From Ktedonobacteraceae bacterium (GTDB lineage: Bacteria; Chloroflexota; Ktedonobacteria; Ktedonobacterales; Ktedonobacteraceae), in contig DASRBN010000007.1 in the NCBI GenBank assembly GCA_035653615.1, positions 62,001 through 126,000 of the forward strand: a stretch of 64,000 nucleotides of DNA. The letters run 5' to 3'. Under the pieces are notes generated by a model that worked only from the letters and a program-made list of their open reading frames with translations, was not told where the DNA came from and made no database searches. Both the position numbers and the translations under genes were made by a program. Position 1 is the first letter of the stretch. Every line of letters starts with the position of its first letter. Of the stretch, positions 35,539 to 44,137 are shown in pieces.

Positions 35539-36948
35539 ATGAGTAAACCCGTCTCGTTGCGTCGTGTTCTCAAATTCCGCACCGTCGTCTCTACCAGTAC
35601 CGGATTGGCATATGCCGCGATTAGTCTGCTTGGTTGCGTGCAGCTGGCATCATTAGTTGGAGGAGATTCGGGCTGGATCGCCATTGTGATTGCTGGTCTG
35701 CTGGCAGTGCTGGCCGCGCTGTGTTTTTCCGAACTGAACGCGCTCTATCCCACGGCAGCAGCGATTCGCCAGTACATGAGAGAGGCCTTCAACGACAATT
35801 TCTCGCTCACCATCACCTTTGGTTATATGCTCACCATCATTGCCGTGATTGCCGCCGATAGTTACATTGTCGGCAGCGCCATTACTTACGCCTTTGGGCT
35901 GCCGAACTGGGCCTCGCTGATCTGGATACTTGCCCTGCTTGGACTCTCCATGGGAGCCAACCTGAGGGGCATTCGCATTGCCGGTTTGTTGCAGGATATC
36001 ACTACTTACAGCCTGCTCGCATTTGCCATCATCATTTCCCTGATCGCCCTCGGTCAGCACGGTTTTCAGTTACATGCCCCTTTCGACGCGCTGGGCCATC
36101 CCGACGCGCTCATCAACGCCATCGCCGTAGGTGTTTTCATATTTTCAGCTTTTGAATGGGTTACGCCGTTATCGGAGGAAATCTCAGATATCCGCCTGAT
36201 CCCAAGAGGCATGTTCATCGCCCTTGCGCTACTTGGTATTTCTTACGCGCTCTATACTGTCGCATCCAGCAGCTTCCTGAACGTCCACAGCCCGGCCATT
36301 TACAACTCTCCTGTTCCGCAAATGTTGCTGGGCAAAGCGGTGCTTGGTCAACTGGGCATCTGGCTGATGCTCCTGGCTACCCTTTTAACGGCCATTATGA
36401 CCTTCAACGGTGGCTTCGCGACCGCCTCGCGCTTCCTGTATGCAGCCGCGCGCGAAGATACCTTGCCGACTTTCTTTGCGCGTCTCAGCATCACGTTCGC
36501 CGTCCCATATGCAAGCGTTATTTTCCTGACCATCGCATCCGCCGCCATCGCGGTTATCATCTTTTTCACGGGACAGTTCCAGGTTCTGATTCTAGTAGGC
36601 GCGGTACTCGAAGCGATGATCTATACCGTCGCGGGGCTATGCGTCATCCAATTGCGCAGACGACAGCCTTCCACAGAACGCGCGTTCCGCATCCGCGGAG
36701 GCTGGACCATCCCCATATTGACCATTCTCATTTTTGGCATCCTCGCTCTACTGGCCTCGCTCGGCATTGGCTCAAATATTCAGGCAGGATTGCCGCTCGT
36801 TATCACCATCATCATTTTTATCATTTCAGCGCTCTACGTTTTCCTGGTTGTGCCACGCCTGCGGGCCGCAGGTGAAGCACGCAGGGCCGCCAGCCGCAGA
36901 AGACGACCGCGTAGAGAGACGAGCAATACGGAGATAAGCCAGGGATAG
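35539..36948 (+). CDS. APC-superfamily amino acid permease
   Basis: 469 residues, about 12 membrane helices. The N-terminus LRRVLKFRTVVSTSTGLAYA and GFATASRFLYAAAREDTLP (near 295) are typical of APC family transporters. It would take up or exchange amino acids or amines at the cytoplasmic membrane; the substrate cannot be predicted. The C-terminal 20 residues are Arg-rich. ATG follows AAAGGTGG. It is monocistronic, and its 3' end faces the CHAT operon. Confidence 0.87.
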   Translation: MSKPVSLRRVLKFRTVVSTSTGLAYAAISLLGCVQLASLVGGDSGWIAIVIAGLLAVLAALCFSELNALYPTAAAIRQYMREAFNDNFSLTITFGYMLTIIAVIAADSYIVGSAITYAFGLPNWASLIWILALLGLSMGANLRGIRIAGLLQDITTYSLLAFAIIISLIALGQHGFQLHAPFDALGHPDALINAIAVGVFIFSAFEWVTPLSEEISDIRLIPRGMFIALALLGISYALYTVASSSFLNVHSPAIYNSPVPQMLLGKAVLGQLGIWLMLLATLLTAIMTFNGGFATASRFLYAAAREDTLPTFFARLSITFAVPYASVIFLTIASAAIAVIIFFTGQFQVLILVGAVLEAMIYTVAGLCVIQLRRRQPSTERAFRIRGGWTIPILTILIFGILALLASLGIGSNIQAGLPLVITIIIFIISALYVFLVVPRLRAAGEARRAASRRRRPRRETSNTEISQG

Positions 36949-36987
36949 ATTTTTAGATGAGAGGATCAAGGAGAAAATTTATTTATG

Positions 36988-37662
36988 TTACTTGATCGCA
37001 GCAGCAAAAGAGCTATCCAGGAGACGCTCTAGAGGAAAGCGGATATCCTGAATAGAAGTGCCTTTTCGCGCCATATCTCGTAGGATGCGAGTGATATCTC
37101 CACGTGTATAGCGCGCCAGAACTGCCTGAACCAGTACCGGGTAGATTTCACGTAGTCGCGCAAGATGATACTCAATATCGTCAATGCTAATCAATTGCGC
37201 TACATGCCGAACAAGAATATCGTATATCATTTCCCTTAGTACATCAGAAGATGGTTCATCTGCCAGGGAGAGCGGAATAATATAATCATTTATTTTGACA
37301 GAAAAAACATCGGCGTCTTCAGATAGTGAAAGGACAAATTTTGGAGCAATCACACCCAGTTCATCAAATAATCTCTTCGCTAACCATGGCAAAGAAACAG
37401 AGAACTGCTCTTCAAAATTGAAACTATCCGAGCTTTCTTCGATAAGGAAAAGGGGTTGATACTTTACGGGACTGATAATCTCAATAGAATCGGCTCGCAA
37501 GCGGGCAAAAGCAAGTTCTGCGCAATCCTCTGCCGAGAAATGATACTTCTGATATCTTCCAAACAACTTCTGTAGCATGTCTCTATTTTCAGTTGAGATA
37601 CCAAGCTCTTCAAGGTACCGAAGAAAGAGCTTGAACATATTTTTCTGATTTGCGTCTTCCAT
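36988..37662 (-). CDS. FHIPEP-like protein, short (second export-gate-like domain)
   Basis: 224 residues, soluble. Residues 93-130 (LAKRLFDELGVIAPKFVLSL, then FSVKINDYIIPL) parallel the 'IR..L..ELG..PP' and following segment of FlhA's cytoplasmic domain. Residues 145-216 (LARLREIYPVLVQAVLARYT, then RILRDMARKGTSIQDIR) parallel the 'REYP-LV-EL' and 'VLQNLLRERVSIRDLRTIL' part. The membrane half of FlhA is absent. It is the last gene of the CHAT operon, nine bases after the 1231-aa gene, with AAGGAGG before its ATG. It may bind its larger partner. The family assignment is by eye. Confidence 0.6.
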   Translation of the reverse strand: MEDANQKNMFKLFLRYLEELGISTENRDMLQKLFGRYQKYHFSAEDCAELAFARLRADSIEIISPVKYQPLFLIEESSDSFNFEEQFSVSLPWLAKRLFDELGVIAPKFVLSLSEDADVFSVKINDYIIPLSLADEPSSDVLREMIYDILVRHVAQLISIDDIEYHLARLREIYPVLVQAVLARYTRGDITRILRDMARKGTSIQDIRFPLERLLDSSFAAAIK

Positions 37663-37671
37663 TTGGCCTCC

Positions 37672-40600
37672 TTAGCTAGCACTTACCTGCTTATCTAGCA
37701 CTTCTTGCCCGAGGATACCTCGTATGTACCTGGCAATCTCATCAACCTCAAGCCCCTTCTTATCTTTAAAGGCTTTGAGGATAGTGCCTAAATCAGCAAC
37801 AGATATTCGTTCCCTTACTAATCTGCGCAAGACCTGGGCCAGCCGTGCGACAGAAAGTTCATCTGGCAATGCCTCACTCATAAGCGTGCGGTATTCTTCA
37901 CCTCCCTCCTTCTTCCACTCATCCAGAGTAAACTGCACCTCTTGCGTACCCAGCAAAATATCAAGATTCGCCAGAAGAAGCTCTTCCATTTGAGAGAGGA
38001 TTACATGATATGCTTCGAGCATGCCATCCGAAGAGTTGTTGACATCAATAGTTTCCGTCACAAAAGGGGTATTGTAAAAGAGTATCTGATAACCATAGTA
38101 AGGCAAAGACAGGTTGTCACGCAATTGGATGCCGGGAACATGTACACCCATGTTTTGGTGAACACGCTTTCTCATTTCAGGTATATCAATTTTGATAACC
38201 TGCTCATTCAGAAGCCGTTCATCAATTAAGCCTAATCCTAATTCAATAGTAAGACAGCCGGCAGCAATAAATTGTGGAGTAAGTTGCTCGAAGTCCTTTT
38301 CCTTCCTAGAAGGATGCATCGTTGCCAGATAGCTATTTTTGCTGAGTTCTAATTGAGCAATGCTTAGGCCATGACGTCGTTGTGTATCTACAGCAGACTC
38401 ATTCGCCAGTAAATGTATGATTTCGCTGATTGCCAGGTAATGTTCCCGCGTAGTTATACGTGCATACACGTCTTGTATGATCTTCTGTCCCATATTATCC
38501 TGTTTAGCATCGTTATACAGTTGGAGGCTGTGATACAGGGCCTCTACTGCGTCCTCGATCTGTCCCTCGAAGGCTTTTTCGATTCCCACCTCTTTAAAAG
38601 CTCGTGCCAAGCCAATTCGGGCCTCTGGCATGAGCAGTTGTTCGTTTGAATCATAGGCTTCAACGAGCATAGAATAGTATTCAATAGCCTTATCAAATTG
38701 TTGAGTGCGTAGGGAGAGGCGAGCAGCACCCGCAAGGGAACTTACCCATTCTATACTTCCTGCTTCGAACTGGTTCTCCTCTATTGGCTGTACAAGTTCC
38801 AGAACGGCTCCGCTGTCTCGTTCCGCCTGCTCTCGCACCTGCCGCAGCTTCTTCTCTAATTCATCCCGATAGAGAGCAAGGACCTCACGAGTGTATAAGG
38901 TCTTCGCATTTTCGCGAAGATGGAATTGTTCGAACTCATTGAGATCCTGCAGGTTAGAATGAAGCTGTAATGTTAGAGCAGGGATTTGCTTTAAAGCATC
39001 CAGGCAGGCTTTTTTTGCATCGTCTATGTTTTCTAAGTTCAGGTAGCAAAACATTAAAGCAGAATAAATATCAAAATAACTTGCGGAAGCCTTTTCAATA
39101 GCTACCTGTAATATATCAATTGCATCTGTATAGTAGCCGAGTTCGTATCCTGCGTATGCACGTTTCATAAGATTGCCGGGGATATCAAGCGGCAGTCCAG
39201 GTGTGGTTTTCTTCCAGATTTGCTGAAAGTTAGCTTGAGCTTGTACATCATCTCCTAATAGACGGTATATACGTCCACGTAAGATCCAAGCGTTAAAGTG
39301 ATTTTCATCAATTGCTATGCATTGATCGAGTTGCTCTATAGCCCCTGAAAAATCTTTCTTGAGATAGAGAAGCCAGGCATATGCTAATCTTAAATCAATA
39401 GTTTTGTTGTGGTCATCTATAGATTGAAAAGCCTCACCGGCATGCTCGTCCTCAAGAAATATAAGCATTAACGCCTTCAAATACAGTAATTCTGCGGAAC
39501 CTGGTACCAGAGGCATTGTTACCAATGCACTCGTAGACCTCGAAAGACTCATATAGCAGAGGCTTAGAAGCGATAAGTATGTATCCTCGTCTGGCTGCAG
39601 AAGCACGGCACGTTCTACGTAAAAAGCCGATTTCCAGAATAGTTCTGTTTCTCCTGTGCGTCGCTCTACGGTAAATGCCTGTTGCCAAAGGCAGAAGGCA
39701 TAAATAAAATAGGCCCAGGAAAGGAAAGATGTTGAAAACCCAAGAACTTCACCATTTTCCCAAAGTTGACATGCCTGTTTAAGTTTTTCTTCTCGAACTT
39801 TCTCTTCCTCAGAACTCAGTGGTGAATCCTCTGTGGCGGAAAAAGCAAGAGCCGCACAGCAGTAGAGGTAGGATAGCGCATGCTCCGGCCTAAGCTCTAT
39901 TGCCTTCTTCAGACCAGCTTCAGCTTCAGTATACAACTGCTGATTATAAAAAAGTATGCCTGCTTCATAGTAGTGGCTGGCCGCCTGCTCTGCCTCAGGT
40001 TGAGAAAGGTCAAGGCCTTTATTACGTACAGATGCAACCAGTATATCCCCTCTTAATTGCTGGGCAGGGGCCTCAAGTTTACTGGCTGCTATCAGGAATT
40101 GTAACTCGAAAGCGCGTTTGATCTCCTGTTCTGCCTGTTGATAGTACGTGATTTCAGAATCGTGCGAGAATGTAAAATAGAGTTGTGCGCGAAAGTAATG
40201 CATTCTTGCATCATTTTCACGCACGCTAAAAGAAGCCGATTGAATACGCTCTATGAGCGTCTCTTCCTTGCCGTCCTCTCGGTACGTCTCTAGCAGCCTG
40301 AGCCCTTGAGCAAGATCGATGTTGCCCTCGATCAGTGCCTGCGCCTGGTAAAAGAGTATATCGCCGTTTGAGGGATTGCGCTGCAATGCCTCATTTGTTG
40401 CACTCACTGCCTGTTCATGCTCTCCTAGTGCAATATAAGCCTGGGCGCAGAGAAGATATGGTTCGCAATCCGTTGGACGACTTTCGGCTGCCGACTTCGC
40501 AGCGATAAGTGCTTCTTGTGGTTCGCCAAGCGCAAGATGACAGAGGCCACCGACCATCAAAAATTCATAGGCAAACGGCATATTCGTCATGATATCAGCA

Positions 40601-41367
40601 GGCATGTAAGATAAAGCATTTTTATACTGACCTGCGGCCGCAAGAGCCTGTACGAGTTTGGCATTCGTTGGTATCAGTCGATCAGATTGCTCTACCTGTC
40701 TTGCCAGTTCATAGGCTTTGCGCAAAATATTCACTGCGCGCTCAGTTTTACCACTGCGCCACAGTGCCTGCCCAAGCCCCTCAAGCACTCGTACATCACC
40801 CGGCATTTCGCGCTGAGCTTGCTCAAAGTCGTCTACAGCGGCATCATACATACGCAAATGCAAATGCACCCGTCCTATAAATTGATTTATACTGTTGAGT
40901 TGCTTCTGGTCAAGTCCGGGACTGGTACGTATCGCTATCCATTCATGCAATAGCCATTCGCTTTCCGCACGCACAATCCCTCTTTTCCTGGTAATCAGCC
41001 CGTGTGCCCGCTCCAGTAACAAATTAGCGTGCTGTGGTTCCTGTAAAGCAGCTTCGAGATAGGCATGGAAAGCAGCCTGTATATCTTCATTTTTTTCATA
41101 TGCTGCCGCCAGATAGACATAAACTTCCCAGTCCGGTATAGTAGAAGAGTCTTTATCTTCCTGCAAAGCCTGGTTAAAAGTGATGATAGCTTCTCCGGCT
41201 CGCGCCGGCAATGCATCTAACAAAGCTCTTCCACAATCGAAATAAAGGTTGCGCAACGAAGCCGGCTCAGCATAACGTCCTGGCAACACCAGTTCTTTAT
41301 GCAGTTGACGAGAATAGGAAGAATGTTCTCGCCGATTGGATAAAAATTGCTGTATGCTTTCTCTCAT
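37672..41367 (-). CDS. TPR array with C-terminal FHIPEP (FlhA cytoplasmic) domain
   Basis: 1231 residues, cytoplasmic, no membrane helix. Residues about 40-1000 are TPR/TPR-like repeats (for example VRVLEGLGQALWRSGKTERA). Residues about 1029-1225 strongly resemble the cytoplasmic domain of FlhA: CLTIELGLGLI, EMRKRVHQNMGVHVPGIQLR then DN (1083-1085 RDN), LLGTQEVQFTLDEW, and VLRRLVRERISVADLGTILK. In FlhA this part binds export substrates and chaperones; here it would act as a soluble docking or assembly domain. Start and stop are coupled: ATGA overlap with CHAT, nine bases to the next gene. No flagellar genes are nearby. Confidence 0.75.
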   Translation of the reverse strand: MRESIQQFLSNRREHSSYSRQLHKELVLPGRYAEPASLRNLYFDCGRALLDALPARAGEAIITFNQALQEDKDSSTIPDWEVYVYLAAAYEKNEDIQAAFHAYLEAALQEPQHANLLLERAHGLITRKRGIVRAESEWLLHEWIAIRTSPGLDQKQLNSINQFIGRVHLHLRMYDAAVDDFEQAQREMPGDVRVLEGLGQALWRSGKTERAVNILRKAYELARQVEQSDRLIPTNAKLVQALAAAGQYKNALSYMPADIMTNMPFAYEFLMVGGLCHLALGEPQEALIAAKSAAESRPTDCEPYLLCAQAYIALGEHEQAVSATNEALQRNPSNGDILFYQAQALIEGNIDLAQGLRLLETYREDGKEETLIERIQSASFSVRENDARMHYFRAQLYFTFSHDSEITYYQQAEQEIKRAFELQFLIAASKLEAPAQQLRGDILVASVRNKGLDLSQPEAEQAASHYYEAGILFYNQQLYTEAEAGLKKAIELRPEHALSYLYCCAALAFSATEDSPLSSEEEKVREEKLKQACQLWENGEVLGFSTSFLSWAYFIYAFCLWQQAFTVERRTGETELFWKSAFYVERAVLLQPDEDTYLSLLSLCYMSLSRSTSALVTMPLVPGSAELLYLKALMLIFLEDEHAGEAFQSIDDHNKTIDLRLAYAWLLYLKKDFSGAIEQLDQCIAIDENHFNAWILRGRIYRLLGDDVQAQANFQQIWKKTTPGLPLDIPGNLMKRAYAGYELGYYTDAIDILQVAIEKASASYFDIYSALMFCYLNLENIDDAKKACLDALKQIPALTLQLHSNLQDLNEFEQFHLRENAKTLYTREVLALYRDELEKKLRQVREQAERDSGAVLELVQPIEENQFEAGSIEWVSSLAGAARLSLRTQQFDKAIEYYSMLVEAYDSNEQLLMPEARIGLARAFKEVGIEKAFEGQIEDAVEALYHSLQLYNDAKQDNMGQKIIQDVYARITTREHYLAISEIIHLLANESAVDTQRRHGLSIAQLELSKNSYLATMHPSRKEKDFEQLTPQFIAAGCLTIELGLGLIDERLLNEQVIKIDIPEMRKRVHQNMGVHVPGIQLRDNLSLPYYGYQILFYNTPFVTETIDVNNSSDGMLEAYHVILSQMEELLLANLDILLGTQEVQFTLDEWKKEGGEEYRTLMSEALPDELSVARLAQVLRRLVRERISVADLGTILKAFKDKKGLEVDEIARYIRGILGQEVLDKQVSAS

Positions 41368-42911
41368 AGCGGTCCTGTTTTTCCCGTTCTGCTAAAACTA
41401 TCTGTCGAGACTGTATCTGCAGGAAGAGGGGGTAATGCCAGAGGAGTTGGGGGAAAACAATATGGACAGAAGCGAGCTTTCTCATTCTTAAGAGTAGTTA
41501 TTATAGGTCTTTTACACTTACTACAAAAGAAAGGCGTCCCACATTCAACGCATCCCGTCACGCCTGCTTCATAAAAAGCATGGCATCGCGGGCAATAGCC
41601 GGAATCGGGTGTGCCGATAAATTGGTTAGAATTCTCAGAAAGGCTACCCTCATTAGTGTTTGGGGTTGAACGCTGCTTTTGCTTAGGTGGCAGCAAAATG
41701 CTATCGTTGCTGCGTAAGTAGAGCACTGGCAAACCGAATGCCTTGCTTACAGACCAGTCTCCCAGATCTTGCAGCAGTTTCTCTCTACCTTGTAATACTG
41801 CTGCTTCTATCGCCCTTGATTCAAGCAGTGCCGTATAAAACTCTTTTGCGAAGCGGTTACTTTCTTTGTTTGAAATTTTTGATTGCATCGCCACTACAGC
41901 AGGGATATTTTCAGCTGCAAGTCTGCTAGCAATACCAGAAATAGCTCTGTAGGGATTGGCTATTTTACCACCAACGCCACTTTCGCAGGCCTGTAAAAAT
42001 ACCAGTCGCACTTCCTTTATCCCCTTGAGTTCTCTGGCTATGGCTTCTTGATTAATCCAATGAGCGCTATGAGACTCATCAGCGGTTAAAAACGCTATTT
42101 CTCCCTTGTCTTTCTCAAAACGACCATGGCCAACAAAATGAATAATATTGGGTCTATAGGTAGCAACAAGCGTCTTAAAAGCTTGCCATGTGGCAAAACC
42201 GCGCCTGAGTTTATCATTATCTACCCCATTTTGTACATCTTCTTCATTATTGGCGATCAGGAGAGGTTCTAATAAATCAATTTTACTTCTGATAGGCTCT
42301 TCATTGAACATTTCAAAAAGGATCGCACTTTGTACTCTACTGAGTTGCGGTTCATCAGGGCTTGCCTTGGGGCTTGCGCAAACAAATAATACCCTTGGTT
42401 TGTCCCTATCTTTGATCAACAGGTCACGCTTGTTCTCCCCCTTACGTAAAAAGAGGCGCCGGGTAAGAACTAATTGTGTGACCTCAGACAAAAACATCTG
42501 CTGCTGCCAGCAATAAAGATATTCCCAGGGCCAGCTTAGAAATTCTAATTTATCGCTGTTTATGCCATACTCATCCTCTTCAAACTCAAGCTCAAGACGC
42601 AATATAGCACCTTCTTGCTTGTCAAAACCGGATTTTTCTGAAATGATGCGATTAATCAGGTCCCCAACCGGATTGTTTAGCAAGAATTCGTATAAATTCG
42701 CGCCCAGGGTACGAAATTCATCCTCTTCAAGCAACCGGCCTTCACGAAATATCTTTGAAAGTGTGGTAATTGTGTCCCATTGAACAGCGGAAGCTGGTTT
42801 CAAATAGGCGGTTGGAAAACCTATATCACGATTCAATGTGTGCTGAGTAGTGATCTTTCTATCAATGCCAACAGTTACTTTGAACAGTTGGACATTATCC
42901 TCTTCTTGCAT
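41364..42911 (-). CDS. CHAT-domain protease with C-terminal tandem zinc ribbons
   Basis: 515 residues. The CHAT domain (about 170-400) has the catalytic dyad His262 (in IIHFVGHGRFE) and Cys309 (in VRLVFLQACESG), as in caspase-like proteases. An N-terminal region of about 160 residues is of unknown fold. After a Ser/Asn linker, eight Cys at 440, 443, 454, 457, 463, 466, 482 and 485 form two probable zinc ribbons. It would cleave proteins after activation. It is the second gene of the operon, 20 bases after the 310-aa gene, and overlaps the TPR-FHIPEP gene by four bases (ATGA). The TPR protein is the obvious partner. Confidence 0.85.
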   Translation of the reverse strand: MQEEDNVQLFKVTVGIDRKITTQHTLNRDIGFPTAYLKPASAVQWDTITTLSKIFREGRLLEEDEFRTLGANLYEFLLNNPVGDLINRIISEKSGFDKQEGAILRLELEFEEDEYGINSDKLEFLSWPWEYLYCWQQQMFLSEVTQLVLTRRLFLRKGENKRDLLIKDRDKPRVLFVCASPKASPDEPQLSRVQSAILFEMFNEEPIRSKIDLLEPLLIANNEEDVQNGVDNDKLRRGFATWQAFKTLVATYRPNIIHFVGHGRFEKDKGEIAFLTADESHSAHWINQEAIARELKGIKEVRLVFLQACESGVGGKIANPYRAISGIASRLAAENIPAVVAMQSKISNKESNRFAKEFYTALLESRAIEAAVLQGREKLLQDLGDWSVSKAFGLPVLYLRSNDSILLPPKQKQRSTPNTNEGSLSENSNQFIGTPDSGYCPRCHAFYEAGVTGCVECGTPFFCSKCKRPIITTLKNEKARFCPYCFPPTPLALPPLPADTVSTDSFSRTGKTGPL

Positions 42912-42931
42912 GCAGGACTCCTTCTACGTAG

Positions 42932-43864
42932 TTACAAGAAGCGTGTCATATCCCATGGACTATCTTCCGGGGTTTTTACATGAATAGGAGCACCTTTTTG
43001 AAACAGTTCCCTGAATTTCGCCGGCAGATCCTCGATTGCCTCACGTAGATTGGCAGGCGCATATTTAAAAGAACGCGCTACATCCATCTCGCCTCTGATC
43101 TTGAATTCTCGGGTGCCTTTCGGTACCTGAACAATCACAGAAAGTAATGGCCGGTGTTCGCGCGAGAATTCCTTTCCATGCAGTTCCCACCATACCTTTT
43201 CTAACATGGGAGGAGCATGCGTAATTTTATCGGCCTTAAGGGATAAAATATGAGGCGGAATTTCGAATCCGAGACTAAGATTATTTTTTGTACCCACTCC
43301 CGCCGAAAGATCAGTGATGATAGGCAGAGGTGCCGTAGCTGCTGGTATATGAATACTGGGAAGCTGAGCAACCAGGTTCAAATTCGCATCAAGTCCTACC
43401 TGGGCCTGAGCATGAACTTTCATATATTCGACAAACTGCTCGTCTGGAAAAATTTGATACGCCTTGGGGCGCGTACCATCTTTAGGAGCATACGGATTAA
43501 ACTCGATGTCAACCCTTATCTGATTAAAAGCCCACTTTGTTTTCGGATGCAGGTTGATCGTAATATCCAACCAGTAGAAATCATTGCGCGCGGCAAGTTG
43601 TTTGAAGCTATAGGGTACCGTCTTATCCGGCAATTGAAGAAAATACTGTTCAGTAATCTTATACATGGTGGGGATATCGGCAAACTCCGCCTCATCATCG
43701 GCAAATGCCCGTATCTGCTGAGCTGCAACACTTTCAGCTTTTGTACTATCACCGGGCCCCAGGTGGTTTTCGAGATCATCAAGCCGCTCGGCGGCTTCAA
43801 GCAGCAAAGAGCGCCGATCTAATCCCCTACTATAGCTAAAATCAGGAGGGTTATCAATCACCAT
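42932..43864 (-). CDS. Unknown 310-residue protein, first gene of the CHAT operon
   Basis: 310 residues, soluble. I recognise no family. Parts look beta-rich (YWLDITINLHP, IRVDIEFNPYAP, LLSVIVQVPKGTREF), and the sequence carries a helical N-terminus (residues 15-60) with a weak coiled-coil pattern. The product precedes CHAT by 20 bases and is therefore presumably a sensor or cleavage target of the system. ATG 43864 is preceded by GAGGTGA with almost no spacing; GTG 43861 is an alternative start. A -10/-35 pair lies upstream. Confidence 0.65.
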   Translation of the reverse strand: MVIDNPPDFSYSRGLDRRSLLLEAAERLDDLENHLGPGDSTKAESVAAQQIRAFADDEAEFADIPTMYKITEQYFLQLPDKTVPYSFKQLAARNDFYWLDITINLHPKTKWAFNQIRVDIEFNPYAPKDGTRPKAYQIFPDEQFVEYMKVHAQAQVGLDANLNLVAQLPSIHIPAATAPLPIITDLSAGVGTKNNLSLGFEIPPHILSLKADKITHAPPMLEKVWWELHGKEFSREHRPLLSVIVQVPKGTREFKIRGEMDVARSFKYAPANLREAIEDLPAKFRELFQKGAPIHVKTPEDSPWDMTRFL

Positions 43865-43936
43865 TCACCTCAAACACTTAACACAAACCATCAAATCGCT
43901 TTAAGAAAACTCTATTGACCTTCGGGAATTTATGTT

Positions 43937-43966
43937 ACTATACAATAGATCATATTTCATTGTCAA
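43937..43966 (-). promoter_or_regulatory. Promoter of the CHAT operon
   Basis: Reading leftward: -35 TTGACA (43966-43961), an 18-base spacer and -10 TATAGT (43942-43937), about 72 bases before the first start codon. The surroundings are very AT-rich. Confidence 0.7.
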
Positions 43967-44137
43967 TATTCGCGAATGATAACATCAAATAACACAATAA
44001 CTTATAGCTGTTCACAAGGCAAAGATATATACAGAACCAATTGGAAGAGGTGCATAAAATGTTACAAGTCCAGAATCTATCATGGCATAAGCAAAAGCAT
44101 TGTTTTTTACATCCTTGACTAGTTGATAGAGAGCTCG

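Noticed and set aside
37672-41367. A true flagellar or type III export gate
   Set aside because: There is no transmembrane half and no flagellar or secretion gene nearby; only the cytoplasmic-domain-like part is present.
36988-43864. A Craspase-type (gRAMP/TPR-CHAT) CRISPR effector
   Set aside because: CHAT and TPR are on separate proteins, and no Cas7-like gene or CRISPR array is present.
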